64,000 bases of DNA. Source: Polynucleobacter yangtzensis. GTDB lineage: Bacteria; Pseudomonadota; Gammaproteobacteria; Burkholderiales; Burkholderiaceae. How positions within the stretch are numbered: position 1 is the stretch's first letter; every line of letters starts with the position of its first letter. Shown piece by piece: positions 10,284 to 19,620 of the stretch. The notes beneath the pieces were generated by a model. That model worked only from the letters and a program-made list of their open reading frames with translations. It was not told the DNA's origin and made no database searches. The stretch covers positions 340,178 through 404,177 of the forward strand of contig NZ_LOJI01000001.1 in the NCBI RefSeq assembly GCF_001595965.1. The letters run 5' to 3'. The translations under genes were made by a program, and so were the position numbers.

Positions 10284-11111
10284 ATGGGACAAAAGATAAA
10301 CCCAACCGGATTCCGACTCGCGGTAACGAAGAATTGGACATCACGTTGGTATGCAAACAATACTGACTTCGCAAAGATGTTGAAAGAGGACGTTGACGTT
10401 CGCATCTATCTGAAGAAGAAGTTGAAAAATGCATCCGTAAGTAAAGTAGTTATCGAGCGTCCTGCAAAGAATGCACGTATTACTATCTATAGCTCACGTC
10501 CAGGCGTTGTAATCGGTAAAAAAGGCGAAGATATTGAAGTGCTCCGCCGCGAATTACAAAAGCGTATGGGCGTTCCAGTTCACGTGAACATCGAAGAAAT
10601 TCGTAAGCCTGAAGTTGACGCGCAATTGATCGCTGACTCTATTACTCAACAGTTAGAAAAGCGCATCATGTTCCGCCGTGCAATGAAGCGTGCAATGCAA
10701 AACGCAATGCGTCTTGGTGCACAAGGCATCAAGATCATGTCATCAGGTCGTTTGAATGGTGCTGAAATTGCTCGTCGCGAATGGTACCGTGAAGGTCGCG
10801 TTCCACTTCATACATTGAAGGCTGATATTGATTACGCAACATCAGAAGCGGAAACAACATACGGCATCATCGGTGTAAAAGTTTGGGTATATAAAGGCGA
10901 CACATTGGGTCGTGGTGCAGAAGCTCAAGTTGCTGCACAAGCTGCTGAACCAGCTGCCGAAGAAAAGAAAACTCGTCGTGCTCCAAGCAAGACAGCTGCT
11001 CGTAAACCAGCTGCTGGCACAGACAAGCCATTAGTTGCTGCTAAACCAGCAGTAAAGCGTGTGCGTAAGGTTGAAACACCTGCCGCAGATACGCAGAAGT
11101 CAGGAGAGTAA
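10284..11111 (+). CDS. rpsC: 30S ribosomal protein S3
   Basis: 275 residues, about 40 longer than E. coli S3. The conserved body includes the KH RNA-binding fold with its GKKGED loop (near residues 75-80) and the C-terminal S3 domain; S3 lines the mRNA entry tunnel and contributes helicase activity. The extra length is a low-complexity Ala/Lys/Pro tail from about residue 212 to the end, as commonly seen in Burkholderiales. GGAAAG precedes the ATG. The stop is two bases before rplP. Confidence 0.97.
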   Translation: MGQKINPTGFRLAVTKNWTSRWYANNTDFAKMLKEDVDVRIYLKKKLKNASVSKVVIERPAKNARITIYSSRPGVVIGKKGEDIEVLRRELQKRMGVPVHVNIEEIRKPEVDAQLIADSITQQLEKRIMFRRAMKRAMQNAMRLGAQGIKIMSSGRLNGAEIARREWYREGRVPLHTLKADIDYATSEAETTYGIIGVKVWVYKGDTLGRGAEAQVAAQAAEPAAEEKKTRRAPSKTAARKPAAGTDKPLVAAKPAVKRVRKVETPAADTQKSGE

Positions 11112-11113
11112 GC

Positions 11114-11527
11114 ATGCTACAACCAAAGCGTCGCAAGTATCGTAAGGAACAAAAAGGCCGTAACACTGGCGTGGCAACACGCGGTAGTTCTGTAGCCTTT
11201 GGTGACTTTGGATTGAAGGCCGTTGGCCGTGGTCGTTTGACTGCTCGTCAAATTGAGTCAGCACGTCGTGCAATGACTCGTCACATTAAACGTGGTGGCC
11301 GTATTTGGATTCGCATTTTCCCAGATAAGCCAATTTCACAAAAACCTGCTGAAGTACGTATGGGTAACGGTAAAGGTAATCCAGAGTACTACGTAGCTGA
11401 AATTCAACCAGGCAAAGTGCTCTACGAGATGGACGGTGTTGATGAGCAATTGGCGCGCGAAGCTTTCAAGCTTGCTGCTGCTAAGTTGCCTTTACAGACC
11501 ACTTTCGTGATTCGCCACTTAGGTTGA
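11114..11527 (+). CDS. rplP: 50S ribosomal protein L16
   Basis: 137 residues. L16 helps organise the A-site region of 23S rRNA and is a late-assembly protein. [19 protein letters not shown] at the start and [23 protein letters not shown] in the middle are typical; the arginine-rich centre includes the residue hydroxylated in some bacteria. AGGAG in the end of rpsC supplies the ribosome-binding site. Confidence 0.97.
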   Translation: MLQPKRRKYRKEQKGRNTGVATRGSSVAFGDFGLKAVGRGRLTARQIESARRAMTRHIKRGGRIWIRIFPDKPISQKPAEVRMGNGKGNPEYYVAEIQPGKVLYEMDGVDEQLAREAFKLAAAKLPLQTTFVIRHLG

Positions 11528-11541
11528 TCGGGATAGAGATT

Positions 11542-11736
11542 ATGAAAAATACAGAATTAGCTTCAAAAGATCTGAACGCTTTAAATGCAGAGTTAACCGA
11601 GTTGCTTAAGACCGGTTTCAAGCTCCGCATGCAAAAAGGCACTCAGCAACTCACAAATACCAGCCAATTGGGTAAAAATAAGCGCGACATCGCTCGTGTG
11701 AAGACTTTTATCGCCCAAAAGACTGCACAGAAATAA
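11542..11736 (+). CDS. rpmC: 50S ribosomal protein L29
   Basis: 64 residues from ATG 11542, matching the 60-65-residue family. A longer reading from TTG 11524 would overlap the rplP stop and add six residues not expected for L29. L29 is a small two-helix protein at the tunnel exit next to L23. The [20 protein letters not shown] segment corresponds to the conserved L..LR.Q...GQL.N... helix hairpin. Followed by rpsQ after 12 bases with a strong AAGGAAAAAGG ribosome-binding region. Confidence 0.96.
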   Translation: MKNTELASKDLNALNAELTELLKTGFKLRMQKGTQQLTNTSQLGKNKRDIARVKTFIAQKTAQK

Positions 11737-11748
11737 GGAAAAAGGGAT

Positions 11749-12018
11749 ATGACAGAATTATCTAAACCCTTGCGCCGCACCCTTGTGGGCCGCGTCGTTA
11801 GCGACAAAATGCAAAAAACTGTGACGGTGTTGGTTGAGCGTCAAGTTAAGCATCCAGTGATTGGTAAGTACGTTGGCCAGTCCAAAAAGTACCACGCTCA
11901 TGACGAAGCTGGCACATACAAGATGGGTGATACCGTTGAAATTGCTGAATCTAAGCCAATTTCACGCACTAAATCTTGGGTTGTGACCCGTTTAGTTGAA
12001 GCTTCAAAGGGTATTTAA
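11749..12018 (+). CDS. rpsQ: 30S ribosomal protein S17
   Basis: 89 residues, an OB-fold primary 16S rRNA binder of the 30S body. The blocks [20 protein letters not shown] and [25 protein letters not shown] are diagnostic. It is the last gene of the S10 cluster here; a hairpin with a short T-run follows 10 bases after the stop. Confidence 0.97.
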   Translation: MTELSKPLRRTLVGRVVSDKMQKTVTVLVERQVKHPVIGKYVGQSKKYHAHDEAGTYKMGDTVEIAESKPISRTKSWVVTRLVEASKGI

Positions 12019-12027
12019 AGAAATATT

Positions 12028-12064
12028 AGGGATTTTGGAGAAGATTCTTCCCAAATCCCTGTTT
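12028..12064 (+). terminator. Hairpin terminator or attenuator after rpsQ
   Basis: AGGGATTT (12028-12035) pairs with AAATCCCT (12053-12060); the stem continues inward through GG/CC and GAAG/CTTC with two single-base bulges, then four T follow (12062-12065). The short T-run suggests partial rather than complete termination, which would separate the S10 and spc clusters without isolating them. Confidence 0.6.
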
Positions 12065-12077
12065 TACGTAGTAGAAT
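12048..12077 (+). promoter_or_regulatory. Possible promoter of the spc cluster
   Basis: TAGAAT (12072-12077) is the same -10 hexamer as at the rpsL and rplC promoters. The best -35 is weak (TTCCCA, 12048-12053, 18-bp spacer) and overlaps the hairpin just upstream. Confidence 0.35.
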
Positions 12078-12082
12078 AGAAG

Positions 12083-12150
12083 GCTTCTCTGGTTTTATTG
12101 GAGAAGCAGTGTTTTTCATTAATTCCGGGTTTTAACTTTCGTTAAAGCCC
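12083..12150 (+). promoter_or_regulatory. Two stem-loops in the rplN (spc) leader
   Basis: GCTTCTC (12083-12089) pairs with GAGAAGC (12101-12107). GGGTTTTAAC (12127-12136) pairs with GTTAAAGCCC (12141-12150) around loop TTTC with one G-U. They lie between the possible spc promoter and rplN and may regulate it; S8, encoded downstream, is the E. coli regulator of the spc operon but acts there at rplE. Confidence 0.45.
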
Positions 12151-12201
12151 ATAGACGGAACCAAGACTGTTTGCCTTTGGCCAATAAGTTGGGGATTAGA
12201 A

Positions 12202-12570
12202 ATGATACAAACCGAAAGTAGATTACAGGTTGCCGATAACACAGGCGCCAGTGAAGTGTTGTGCATCAAGGTATTGGGCGGCTCTAAGCGTCGTTACGCC
12301 AGTATCGGTGATGTCATTAAAGTGACTGTAAAGTCCGCTGCTCCACGTGGCCGTGTAAAAAAAGGTGACATTTATAACGCCGTAGTAGTGAGAACTGCTA
12401 AGGGTGTTCGCCGTCCAGATGGTTCATTGATTAAGTTCGATGGCAACGCTGCGGTATTGCTCAACGCTAAGTTAGAGCCAATTGGCACACGTATCTTCGG
12501 ACCAGTTACACGCGAATTGCGTACTGAGAAGTTCATGAAGATCGTTTCTCTCGCCCCCGAAGTTATTTAA
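12202..12570 (+). CDS. rplN: 50S ribosomal protein L14
   Basis: 122 residues, the exact usual length. L14 forms bridges with the 30S subunit and is the binding site of the silencing factor Rsf[17 protein letters not shown] and [22 protein letters not shown] are characteristic. First gene of the spc cluster after a 183-base gap holding three hairpins and a possible promoter. GGGGATT is placed before the ATG. Confidence 0.98.
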   Translation: MIQTESRLQVADNTGASEVLCIKVLGGSKRRYASIGDVIKVTVKSAAPRGRVKKGDIYNAVVVRTAKGVRRPDGSLIKFDGNAAVLLNAKLEPIGTRIFGPVTRELRTEKFMKIVSLAPEVI

Positions 12571-12579
12571 GAGGCTGAT

Positions 12580-12888
12580 ATGAAAAAGATTCGTAAAGGT
12601 GATTCCGTAGTTCTGTTGACTGGCCGCGATAAGGGCAAGCAAGGAACTGTTACAGCCGTTCTCGAGAACAAATTAGTAATCGAAGGCGTAAATATTTATA
12701 AAAAGAGCGTTAAGCCAAATCCAGCAGCCGGTGTTACTGGCGGCATGATTGACAAGACGATGCCTGTTCACATTTCTAATGTGGCTGTGGTTGACGGTAA
12801 CGGCAAACCATCACGTGTTGGTATCAAACTCGTGGACGGTAAAAAGCAACGTTTCCTCAAAACCACTGGCGCAACTTTAAGCGCATAA
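12580..12888 (+). CDS. rplX: 50S ribosomal protein L24
   Basis: 102 residues with an N-terminal KOW motif ([21 protein letters not shown]). L24 is one of the two assembly-initiator proteins of the large subunit and sits near the tunnel exit. Nine bases after rplN; the ATG gives the conserved MKKIRKGD start. Next gene rplE after 16 bases with GGGGCACGGAG upstream. Confidence 0.97.
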   Translation: MKKIRKGDSVVLLTGRDKGKQGTVTAVLENKLVIEGVNIYKKSVKPNPAAGVTGGMIDKTMPVHISNVAVVDGNGKPSRVGIKLVDGKKQRFLKTTGATLSA

Positions 12889-12904
12889 GGGGCACGGAGA
12901 AATT

Positions 12905-13447
12905 ATGAGCACACGTTTTCAAGAGCACTATCAAGCTAAAGTAGTTGCAGATTTGATCGCCAAGTTTGGTTACAAGTCTGTAATGGAAGTTCCACGTATC
13001 ACTAAGGTAACCCTGAACATGGGCTTAGGCGATGCAGTGAACGACAAGAAGATTATCGAAAATGCAGTTGGCGATTTGACTAAAGTTGCAGGCCAAAAGC
13101 CAGTTGTAACTAAAGCTAAAAAAGCGATTGCAGGCTTCAAAATTCGTCAAGGTTACCCAATCGGTGCCATGGTGACATTGCGTGGTGCACGCATGTACGA
13201 ATTCTTGGACCGTTTTGTTACTGTTGCATTGCCACGCGTACGTGACTTCCGCGGTATTTCTGGCAAAGCATTTGACGGCCGTGGTAACTACAACATTGGC
13301 GTTAAAGAACAGATTATTTTCCCTGAAATCGAATACGACAAAATTGATGCCCTCCGCGGTCTCAATATCAGTATTACGACGACTGCTAAAACCGACGAAG
13401 AAGCAAAAGCTTTGTTGGCAGCATTCAAATTCCCTTTCCGCAATTAA
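12905..13447 (+). CDS. rplE: 50S ribosomal protein L5
   Basis: 180 residues. L5 binds 5S rRNA and contacts P-site tRNA. The blocks [39 protein letters not shown] and [16 protein letters not shown] are diagnostic. GGAG lies six bases before the ATG. It is the third gene of the spc cluster and ends nine bases before rpsN. Confidence 0.98.
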   Translation: MSTRFQEHYQAKVVADLIAKFGYKSVMEVPRITKVTLNMGLGDAVNDKKIIENAVGDLTKVAGQKPVVTKAKKAIAGFKIRQGYPIGAMVTLRGARMYEFLDRFVTVALPRVRDFRGISGKAFDGRGNYNIGVKEQIIFPEIEYDKIDALRGLNISITTTAKTDEEAKALLAAFKFPFRN

Positions 13448-13456
13448 GAGGCTAAC

Positions 13457-13762
13457 GTGGCAAAACTATCCCTGATTGAGCGCGAGAATAAACGCGCAAA
13501 AACTGTAGAGAAGTACGCTGTTAAGCGTGCCGAACTCAAAGCGATCATTGCTGATCAATCACGCAGCGATGAAGAGCGCTATGAAGCTCGCTTGAAACTA
13601 CAGGCACTTCCACGTAACGCAAGCCCGATTCGTCAAAGAAATCGTTGTTCATTAACCGGTCGCCCACGTGGCACATTCCGTAAGTTCGGTTTGGCTCGTA
13701 GCAAAATTCGTGAAATCGCCTTCCGTGGCGAAATCCCCGGTTTAACCAAGGCCAGCTGGTAA
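13457..13762 (+). CDS. rpsN: 30S ribosomal protein S14 (zinc-free form)
   Basis: 101 residues, the long form without the two CxxC zinc pairs of the short 61-residue S14; the conserved [22 protein letters not shown] core is present and has only one Cys there. S14 completes the 30S head. The start is GTG ([15 protein letters not shown]), with GAGG about six bases upstream. The zinc-free type does not depend on zinc supply, unlike L36 in the same operon. Confidence 0.97.
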   Translation: MAKLSLIERENKRAKTVEKYAVKRAELKAIIADQSRSDEERYEARLKLQALPRNASPIRQRNRCSLTGRPRGTFRKFGLARSKIREIAFRGEIPGLTKASW

Positions 13763-13786
13763 GCGGCGAAAGAATTAGGAGAACTC

Positions 13787-14182
13787 ATGAGTATCAGCGA
13801 TCCAATCGCCGACATGTTGACAAGGATCCGCAATGCGCAAGCAGTGCAGAAACCCGTAGTCTTGATGCCGTCGTCAAAAGTTAAAGTAGCCATCGCAAAA
13901 GTTTTGCAAGATGAAGGCTATATCGAAAGTTTCGAAATCAAAGGTGAAGCAGCTAAGCCAGTGCTCCACATAGATCTCAAATACTATGCAGGCCGTCCTG
14001 TTATCGAGCGTATCGACCGTGTATCTACACCAAGTCTGCGTATCTATAAAGGCCGTCATGACATTCCAGAAGTAATGAATGGCTTGGGCATTGCAATTAT
14101 TTCAACCCCTCAAGGCGTAATGACAGACCGTAAAGCACGTGCAACAGGCGTGGGCGGCGAAGTTATTTGCTTCGTAGCTTAA
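13787..14182 (+). CDS. rpsH: 30S ribosomal protein S8
   Basis: 131 residues. S8 binds helix 21 of 16S rRNA early in assembly and in E. coli represses the spc operon by binding the rplX-rplE junction. [18 protein letters not shown] and the C-terminal [26 protein letters not shown] are diagnostic. TAGGAG is placed seven bases before the ATG. No obvious helix-21 mimic was recognised by eye upstream of rplE here, but that was not folded. Confidence 0.98.
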   Translation: MSISDPIADMLTRIRNAQAVQKPVVLMPSSKVKVAIAKVLQDEGYIESFEIKGEAAKPVLHIDLKYYAGRPVIERIDRVSTPSLRIYKGRHDIPEVMNGLGIAIISTPQGVMTDRKARATGVGGEVICFVA

Positions 14183-14192
14183 GGAGCGAAAT

Positions 14193-14726
14193 ATGTCCCG
14201 CGTAGGTAAATCACCAATTACAGTTCCTAAAGGCGCTGAAATCAGCATCAATGGTGCAAACATTACTGTTAAAGGTCCTTTGGGCACTTTGACACATAAC
14301 TTGCATCCTTCTGTTGGTTTGAAACAAGAAGATGGCGTATTGACAGTTGTTTTAAATAACGACTCACCAGAAGCTGGTGCTCAGTCAGGTACAGCCCGCG
14401 CTTTGGTTAACAACATGGTTGTTGGCGTAACTACTGGCTTTGAGCGCAAGCTCAGCTTGGTAGGCGTTGGTTACCGTGCTGCTGCTCAAGGCGAAACATT
14501 GAAGTTGCAGTTAGGTTTCTCACACGACATTATTTACAACCTGCCAAAGGGTGTAAAGGCTGAGACTCCAACTCAAACTGAAATCATTATCAAAGGTTCC
14601 AACAAGCAGCAAGTTGGCCAGGTCGCAGCTGAAGTTCGCGCATACCGTTCACCAGAGCCATACAAAGGCAAGGGTGTTCGCTACGTGGATGAGGTTGTGC
14701 ATCTGAAAGAAACTAAGAAGAAGTAA
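14193..14726 (+). CDS. rplF: 50S ribosomal protein L6
   Basis: 177 residues with the two L6 repeats, close to the factor-binding centre of the large subunit. [17 protein letters not shown] and the C-terminal [16 protein letters not shown] motif are diagnostic. AAGGAG is positioned seven bases before the ATG. It lies between rpsH (10 bases) and rplR (13 bases). Confidence 0.98.
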   Translation: MSRVGKSPITVPKGAEISINGANITVKGPLGTLTHNLHPSVGLKQEDGVLTVVLNNDSPEAGAQSGTARALVNNMVVGVTTGFERKLSLVGVGYRAAAQGETLKLQLGFSHDIIYNLPKGVKAETPTQTEIIIKGSNKQQVGQVAAEVRAYRSPEPYKGKGVRYVDEVVHLKETKKK

Positions 14727-14739
14727 GCGAGATTAGAAA

Positions 14740-15093
14740 ATGAATAAAGACGAATCCAGACAAAGACGTGCTAGGCAGACTCGTATTCGCATTGCCGAAG
14801 CATTGGCAAATCGCTTAACAGTTATCCGTAGCAACTCACATATTTCTGCTCAGGTTTATAGCCCATGCGGAACCAAGGTTGTAGCAGCTGCTTCAACAAT
14901 GGAAAAAGATTTGCGCCAAGCGATCAAAAACGGCGGCAACGCTGAAGCGGCAAAACAAATCGGCAAGTTAGTTGCTGAGCGTGCTGTTAAGGCAGGCGTT
15001 GTTGATGTTGCATTTGATCGTTCCGGTCATCGTTACCACGGCCGTATTAAGGCCTTAGCTGAAGCTGCGCGTGAAGCCGGCCTGAAGTTCTAA
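14740..15093 (+). CDS. rplR: 50S ribosomal protein L18
   Basis: 117 residues. L18 joins L5 and L25 in binding 5S rRNA to the large subunit. The basic N-terminus ([18 protein letters not shown]) and the C-terminal [28 protein letters not shown] motif are typical. The start codon follows GAGATTAGAAA, a modest ribosome-binding site. Confidence 0.98.
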   Translation: MNKDESRQRRARQTRIRIAEALANRLTVIRSNSHISAQVYSPCGTKVVAAASTMEKDLRQAIKNGGNAEAAKQIGKLVAERAVKAGVVDVAFDRSGHRYHGRIKALAEAAREAGLKF

Positions 15094-15111
15094 TAGGGTT
15101 TAGGAAAAAAC

Positions 15112-15630
15112 ATGGCAAAAATGCAAACTAAGATGCAAAACGAAGAGCGTGATGATGGTCTTCGCGAGAAGATGATTGCTGTTAATCGTGTAACTAAAGT
15201 GGTTAAGGGTGGTCGCATTCTCGGCTTCGCTGCACTCACTGTAGTTGGCGATGGCGATGGCCGCATCGGCATGGGTAAAGGTAAATCAAAAGAAGTTCCA
15301 GTTGCTGTTCAAAAGGCAATGGACGAAGCACGTCGCAAGATGATCAAGGTTACTTTGCGTAAAGGTACATTGCAGCACACTGTTACTGGTCAACATGGCG
15401 CGTCACGTGTTTTGATTTCTCCAGCTAAAGACGGTACTGGAATTATTGCTGGCGGCCCAATGCGCGCGATTTTCGACGTAATGGGTGTAACTAACGTGGT
15501 TGCTAAGTCACTCGGCTCAACAAACCCATACAACTTGGTTCGTGCAACCATTGATGGTTTGAGCAAGATGAGTACTCCTGCTGAGATTGCTGCTAAGCGC
15601 GGTAAGTCAGTTGAAGAGATTCTCGGCTAA
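15112..15630 (+). CDS. rpsE: 30S ribosomal protein S5
   Basis: 172 residues with an N-terminal double-stranded-RNA-binding-like domain and a C-terminal domain. S5 sits at the back of the decoding site and at the mRNA entry channel. [34 protein letters not shown] and the [18 protein letters not shown] block are diagnostic. The spectinomycin-associated loop upstream of the GRI motif looks wild type. TAGG precedes the ATG. Confidence 0.98.
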   Translation: MAKMQTKMQNEERDDGLREKMIAVNRVTKVVKGGRILGFAALTVVGDGDGRIGMGKGKSKEVPVAVQKAMDEARRKMIKVTLRKGTLQHTVTGQHGASRVLISPAKDGTGIIAGGPMRAIFDVMGVTNVVAKSLGSTNPYNLVRATIDGLSKMSTPAEIAAKRGKSVEEILG

Positions 15631-15654
15631 GACCAAAAGATTAGGAATCTATAA

Positions 15655-15843
15655 ATGACAACATCTAACTCCAAAGTCAAACTGCAATTAGTACGCAGCT
15701 TGATCGGTACACGCGAAAGCCATCGTGCAACTGTTCGTGGCTTAGGCCTCGGTCGCATCAATTCAGTTTCTGAATTGGAAGACACTCCAGCTGTTCGCGG
15801 CATGATTAATAAAGTTTCTTATCTAGTTAAAGTCATTGGCTAA
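15655..15843 (+). CDS. rpmD: 50S ribosomal protein L30
   Basis: 62 residues, in the normal 58-62 range. The core [30 protein letters not shown] matches the L30 fold that packs against 5S rRNA neighbours. Located in the standard rpsE-rpmD-rplO order, with AGGAATC before the ATG. Confidence 0.97.
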   Translation: MTTSNSKVKLQLVRSLIGTRESHRATVRGLGLGRINSVSELEDTPAVRGMINKVSYLVKVIG

Positions 15844-15870
15844 TAACTAGCAAGTAAATAGGCGAAGAAT

Positions 15871-16311
15871 ATGCAACTCAACACAATTAAACCTGCAGAA
15901 GGCTCCAAGAAAAACCGTCGTCGCGTTGGTCGCGGCATTGGTTCTGGTCTTGGTAAAACTGCTGGCCGTGGTCACAAAGGTCAAAAATCTCGTTCTGGTG
16001 GTTTCCACAAGGTTGGATTTGAAGGCGGTCAGATGCCTATGTATCGTCGTTTGCCAAAACGTGGTTTCGTGTCTTTGACACGTCGTCATGTTGGTCAAAT
16101 TACTTTGAACGACTTAGCAAAAATCAATTTGCCAGAAGTAGACTTATTGGTATTGAAAGCCCATGGTTTTGCTGGTGAGCAGATCAATGCAGTTAAGGTT
16201 ATCAAGACTGGCGAACTCAAGATTGCTGTAACCCTTAAGGGCATCACAGCTACTGCTGGCGCTAAAGCAGCTATTGAAGCAGCTGGCGGCAAATTGGTTG
16301 AGTTGGCTTAA
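15871..16311 (+). CDS. rplO: 50S ribosomal protein L15
   Basis: 146 residues. L15 is a late-assembly protein with a long glycine- and arginine-rich N-terminal extension threading through 23S rRNA ([27 protein letters not shown]; key block near residues 18-45) and a globular C-terminus. Seventeen bases before secY, so ribosomal and export genes are probably co-transcribed. Confidence 0.98.
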   Translation: MQLNTIKPAEGSKKNRRRVGRGIGSGLGKTAGRGHKGQKSRSGGFHKVGFEGGQMPMYRRLPKRGFVSLTRRHVGQITLNDLAKINLPEVDLLVLKAHGFAGEQINAVKVIKTGELKIAVTLKGITATAGAKAAIEAAGGKLVELA

Positions 16312-16328
16312 TAGGTCTTTGAGTAGAT

Positions 16329-17666
16329 ATGGCATTAGCACCTACCAATAACGCAAGCACCCCAGCAGCAGGTGGCAAGTTTGGCGAACTACGCCAACGC
16401 TTAGTCTTCCTGGTGTTGGCTTTGCTCGTGTTCCGTTTGGGTGCACATATTCCAGTTCCTGGAATTGACCCAGACCAATTGGCACAGTTATTTTCTGGCC
16501 AAAAAGACGGTATTTTGGGAATGTTTAATCTATTCTCAGGCGGCGCTTTATCTCGCTTCACCGTTTTTGCCTTAGGAATCATGCCTTATATTTCTGCATC
16601 GATCATCATGCAGTTAATGACTATCGTTGTACCCTCTTTAGAGGCTTTGAAAAAAGAAGGTCAAGCTGGTCAGCGTAAGATTACTCAGTACACACGTTAC
16701 GGCACTGTGCTCTTGGCAACATTCCAAGCATTGGGTATTTCTGTTGCCTTGCAGGCTCAGCCAGGTTTGGTTATCAACCCAGGTTTGATGTTTGAATTGA
16801 ACACTGTAGTAACTTTGGTTACTGGCACGATGTTCTTAATGTGGCTTGGTGAGCAAATTACTGAGCGTGGTCTTGGTAACGGTATTTCCATCATTATTTT
16901 CGGCGGCATTGTTTCTGGTTTGCCGAATGCATTAGCAAGCTTATTAGAGTTGGTTCGTACTGGCTCAATGAACATTATTTCTGCATTGCTCATCGTTGTG
17001 ATTTGCGTAGCAGTGACATATTTTGTGGTGTTTGTAGAGCGCGGTCAGCGCCGTATCTTGGTTAACTACGCTAAACGTCAAGTTGGCAATAAGATCTACG
17101 GTGGCCAATCTTCTTACTTCCCATTGAAGTTGAATATGGCAGGCGTTATTCCTCCAATTTTTGCTTCTTCAATTATTTTGTTCCCTGCAACTATTGCTGG
17201 CTGGTTCACATCAGGCGAGCCAACCAATATGTTCAGCCGAATTATTAAAGACTTGGCAGCTACTTTGGCACCAGGACAACCTGTGTACACAATTTTGTAT
17301 GCAGCTGCGATTATCTTCTTCTGCTTCTTTTATACCGCATTGGTATTTAACAGTCGTGATACAGCTGAGAACCTAAAGAAGAGTGGTGCATTCGTTCCAG
17401 GTATTCGTCCAGGCGATCAAACAGCGCGTTACATCGATAAGATCTTGGTGCGTTTGACTCTAGCCGGTGCAATTTATATGGTTCTGGTTTGCTTGTTGCC
17501 GGAATTCTTAGTGTTGAAGTACAACGTGCCGTTTTATTTCGGCGGTACTTCGTTGTTGATTATTGTTGTTGTTGCAATGGATTTCATGGCTCAAGTTCAG
17601 TCATTCGTAATGCAACAGCAGTATGGCTCTTTGATGAAAAAAGCCAACTTTAAGATGGGCGCTTAA
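16329..17666 (+). CDS. secY: Preprotein translocase channel subunit SecY
   Basis: 445 residues, ten predicted membrane segments, forming with SecE and SecG the channel for protein export and membrane insertion. The plug/TM2 region ([12 protein letters not shown] near residue 85-100), the [17 protein letters not shown] segment and the cytoplasmic [15 protein letters not shown] loop (SecA/ribosome contact) are clear. Located as in most bacteria at the end of the spc ribosomal genes; infA starts only four bases after its stop. Confidence 0.98.
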   Translation: MALAPTNNASTPAAGGKFGELRQRLVFLVLALLVFRLGAHIPVPGIDPDQLAQLFSGQKDGILGMFNLFSGGALSRFTVFALGIMPYISASIIMQLMTIVVPSLEALKKEGQAGQRKITQYTRYGTVLLATFQALGISVALQAQPGLVINPGLMFELNTVVTLVTGTMFLMWLGEQITERGLGNGISIIIFGGIVSGLPNALASLLELVRTGSMNIISALLIVVICVAVTYFVVFVERGQRRILVNYAKRQVGNKIYGGQSSYFPLKLNMAGVIPPIFASSIILFPATIAGWFTSGEPTNMFSRIIKDLAATLAPGQPVYTILYAAAIIFFCFFYTALVFNSRDTAENLKKSGAFVPGIRPGDQTARYIDKILVRLTLAGAIYMVLVCLLPEFLVLKYNVPFYFGGTSLLIIVVVAMDFMAQVQSFVMQQQYGSLMKKANFKMGA

Positions 17667-17670
17667 CTGA

Positions 17671-17889
17671 ATGTCTAAAGACGATGTAATTCAGATGGCG
17701 GGAGAAGTTGTAGAGAATTTGCCGAACGCGATGTTTCGCGTGAAGCTTGAAAACGGACATGTGGTTCTAGGGCATATTTCCGGAAAGATGCGGATGCATT
17801 ACATCCGTATTTTGCCGGGAGATAAGGTAACGGTGGAGATGACTCCTTACGACCTAACGCGCGCCAGAATCATTTTCCGTGCGAAGTAA
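17671..17889 (+). CDS. infA: Translation initiation factor IF-1
   Basis: 72 residues, an S1/OB-fold protein that occupies the A site during initiation. The sequence [41 protein letters not shown] differs in the first positions from E. coli but keeps the core [19 protein letters not shown]. Start ATG lies four bases after secY. Its place between secY and rpmJ is typical of betaproteobacteria. Confidence 0.98.
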   Translation: MSKDDVIQMAGEVVENLPNAMFRVKLENGHVVLGHISGKMRMHYIRILPGDKVTVEMTPYDLTRARIIFRAK

Positions 17890-17922
17890 AGATTAGTAGT
17901 ACCTATTTTTAAGAGGTGAGTT

Positions 17923-18039
17923 ATGAAAGTTTTAGCATCCGTTAAGTGTATTTGCAGAAATTGCAAGATCATTAAGCGCAAACGCGTTGTGCGCGTGATC
18001 TGTTCTTCAGACGCACGTCATAAGCAGCGTCAAGGCTGA
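17923..18039 (+). CDS. rpmJ: 50S ribosomal protein L36, zinc-binding form
   Basis: A 38-residue protein, too short for most ORF cut-offs, read from ATG 17923 to TGA 18037-18039. It begins [19 protein letters not shown] and ends [11 protein letters not shown]. The zinc ligands Cys11, Cys14, Cys27 and His33 are all present, so this is the zinc-dependent L36; some genomes carry a zinc-free paralogue elsewhere. AGAGGTGAG precedes the ATG. It lies in the conserved infA-rpmJ-rpsM order. Confidence 0.97.
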   Translation: MKVLASVKCICRNCKIIKRKRVVRVICSSDARHKQRQG

Positions 18040-18063
18040 TCTGGTTAATTAAGAGGAAATCTC

Positions 18064-18429
18064 ATGGCACGTATCGCTGGGGTAAACATCCCAAATCATC
18101 AACATACTGTTATCGGTTTAACAGCAATTTTTGGCATTGGCACAACTCGTGCACGCAAAATTTGTGAAACCACAGGTGTTGCAATCGACAAAAAAGTTAA
18201 AGACCTTACTGACGGTGACTTGGAAAAGTTACGTGATGAAGTAGGTAAATTCATTACTGAAGGTGACCTTCGTCGTGAAGTAACTATGAGCATCAAGCGT
18301 TTGATGGACTTAGGTTGCTACCGCGGTGTTCGTCATCGTAAGGGCTTGCCTGTACGTGGTCAACGTACCAAGACTAACGCGCGTACCCGTAAGGGCCCAC
18401 GTAAGTCTGGCGTGCAACTGAAGAAATAA
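18064..18429 (+). CDS. rpsM: 30S ribosomal protein S13
   Basis: 121 residues. S13 is in the 30S head, forms intersubunit bridges and touches P-site tRNA through its basic tail. [26 protein letters not shown] and [27 protein letters not shown] are diagnostic. AGAGGAAA lies before the ATG. First gene of the alpha cluster, 18 bases before rpsK. No extended leader precedes it, so any S4-type control would have to act elsewhere, for example before rpsD. Confidence 0.98.
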   Translation: MARIAGVNIPNHQHTVIGLTAIFGIGTTRARKICETTGVAIDKKVKDLTDGDLEKLRDEVGKFITEGDLRREVTMSIKRLMDLGCYRGVRHRKGLPVRGQRTKTNARTRKGPRKSGVQLKK

Positions 18430-18447
18430 TCAAGAAAGTTTATTGAC

Positions 18448-18855
18448 ATGGCAAAACAACAATCCGCTTCCGCCGCTTCACAGCGCGCTCGTAAGAAGGT
18501 TAAAAAGAACGTTGCTGACGGTATTGCACACGTTCACGCTTCTTTTAACAACACCATTATTACGATCACTGATCGTCAAGGAAATGCGCTTTCATGGGCA
18601 ACTTCTGGCGGCCAGGGCTTCAAAGGCTCACGTAAATCAACACCTTTTGCTGCTCAGGTAGCTGCAGAAGTTGCTGGTAAGACAGCTATTGAATGCGGTA
18701 TCAAGAACTTGGAAGTTCAGATCAAAGGCCCAGGCCCAGGTCGTGAATCAGCAGTTCGTGCATTGAACTCATTGGGCATCAAGATCACTGAGATTCAAGA
18801 CGTAACTCCTGTTCCACACAATGGTTGCCGTCCTCCAAAGCGTCGTCGTATCTAA
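18448..18855 (+). CDS. rpsK: 30S ribosomal protein S11
   Basis: 135 residues. S11 forms part of the 30S platform near the E site and the Shine-Dalgarno interaction. The core [40 protein letters not shown] and C-terminal [16 protein letters not shown] are family signatures. Its stop is followed by a 118-base gap with two stem-loops before rpsD. Confidence 0.98.
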   Translation: MAKQQSASAASQRARKKVKKNVADGIAHVHASFNNTIITITDRQGNALSWATSGGQGFKGSRKSTPFAAQVAAEVAGKTAIECGIKNLEVQIKGPGPGRESAVRALNSLGIKITEIQDVTPVPHNGCRPPKRRRI

Positions 18856-18907
18856 GCTTGGAAGTTGGCAGTTCAACAGTTTCAGTAGTTTTTTATTAAA
18901 GCCCACT

Positions 18908-18955
18908 GTTCGCCTGATTTAAAGGGCGAACTCACCGCCGGTCGCAAGACTGCGG
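18908..18955 (+). promoter_or_regulatory. Two stem-loops in the rpsD leader, candidate S4 autoregulatory RNA
   Basis: GTTCGCC (18908-18914) pairs with GGCGAAC (18925-18931). Directly after it, CCGC (18935-18938) pairs with GCGG (18952-18955), and inside that GTC (18941-18943) pairs with GAC (18948-18950), closing a GCAA tetraloop of the GNRA class. S4 represses the alpha operon in E. coli through a pseudoknot upstream of rpsM; here structure sits directly before rpsD itself. Function is inferred. Confidence 0.45.
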
Positions 18956-18973
18956 CAAAGAAAGGAAAGCATC

Positions 18974-19597
18974 GTGGCACGTTACTTAGGGCCTAAGGCC
19001 AAATTAGCACGTCGGGAAGGTACCGACTTATTTTTAAAGAGCGCACGTCGCGCCCTGTCAGACAAGTGCAAGTTAGATACTAAGCCTGGTCAACATGGCC
19101 GTACATCTGGCTCAAGAACATCTGATTACGGTAATCAATTGCGTGAAAAGCAAAAGGTTAAGCGTATCTATGGCGTATTAGAGCGTCAATTCCGTCGCTA
19201 CTTCGCAGAGGCTGAGCGTCGCAAGGGCAACACTGGTGAAACATTGCTCCAGTTGCTTGAGTCACGTTTAGACAACGTGGTTTATCGCATGGGCTTTGGT
19301 TCTACACGCGCTGAAGCACGTCAGTTGGTTTCCCACTGTGCAATTTTGCTCAATGGCAATCCAGTAAACATTCCATCTATTCAAGTTAAGCCTGGTGATG
19401 TAGTTGCTATTCGTGAAAAAGCGAAGAAGCAAGCGCGTATTACAGAATCACTCAATTTGGTTGGGCAAATGGCAGCTGTAACTTGGGTTTCAGTTGACGC
19501 AGCCAAGCTCGAGGGAACATTTAAGCAAGTGCCTGACCGTGAAGATATTAGCGGTGAAATTAATGAAAGTTTGATCGTCGAATTGTATTCACGCTAA
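18974..19597 (+). CDS. rpsD: 30S ribosomal protein S4
   Basis: 207 residues. S4 is a primary assembly protein at the five-way junction of 16S rRNA and, in many bacteria, a translational repressor of its own operon. The start is GTG ([23 protein letters not shown]), preceded by AAAGGAAAG. The S4 RNA-binding domain ([26 protein letters not shown], near residues 95-120) is intact. Separated from rpsK by a structured gap, unlike the tight spacing elsewhere in the block. Confidence 0.98.
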   Translation: MARYLGPKAKLARREGTDLFLKSARRALSDKCKLDTKPGQHGRTSGSRTSDYGNQLREKQKVKRIYGVLERQFRRYFAEAERRKGNTGETLLQLLESRLDNVVYRMGFGSTRAEARQLVSHCAILLNGNPVNIPSIQVKPGDVVAIREKAKKQARITESLNLVGQMAAVTWVSVDAAKLEGTFKQVPDREDISGEINESLIVELYSR

Positions 19598-19620
19598 TTA
19601 GGCACTCTCAAGGAAAAAAT

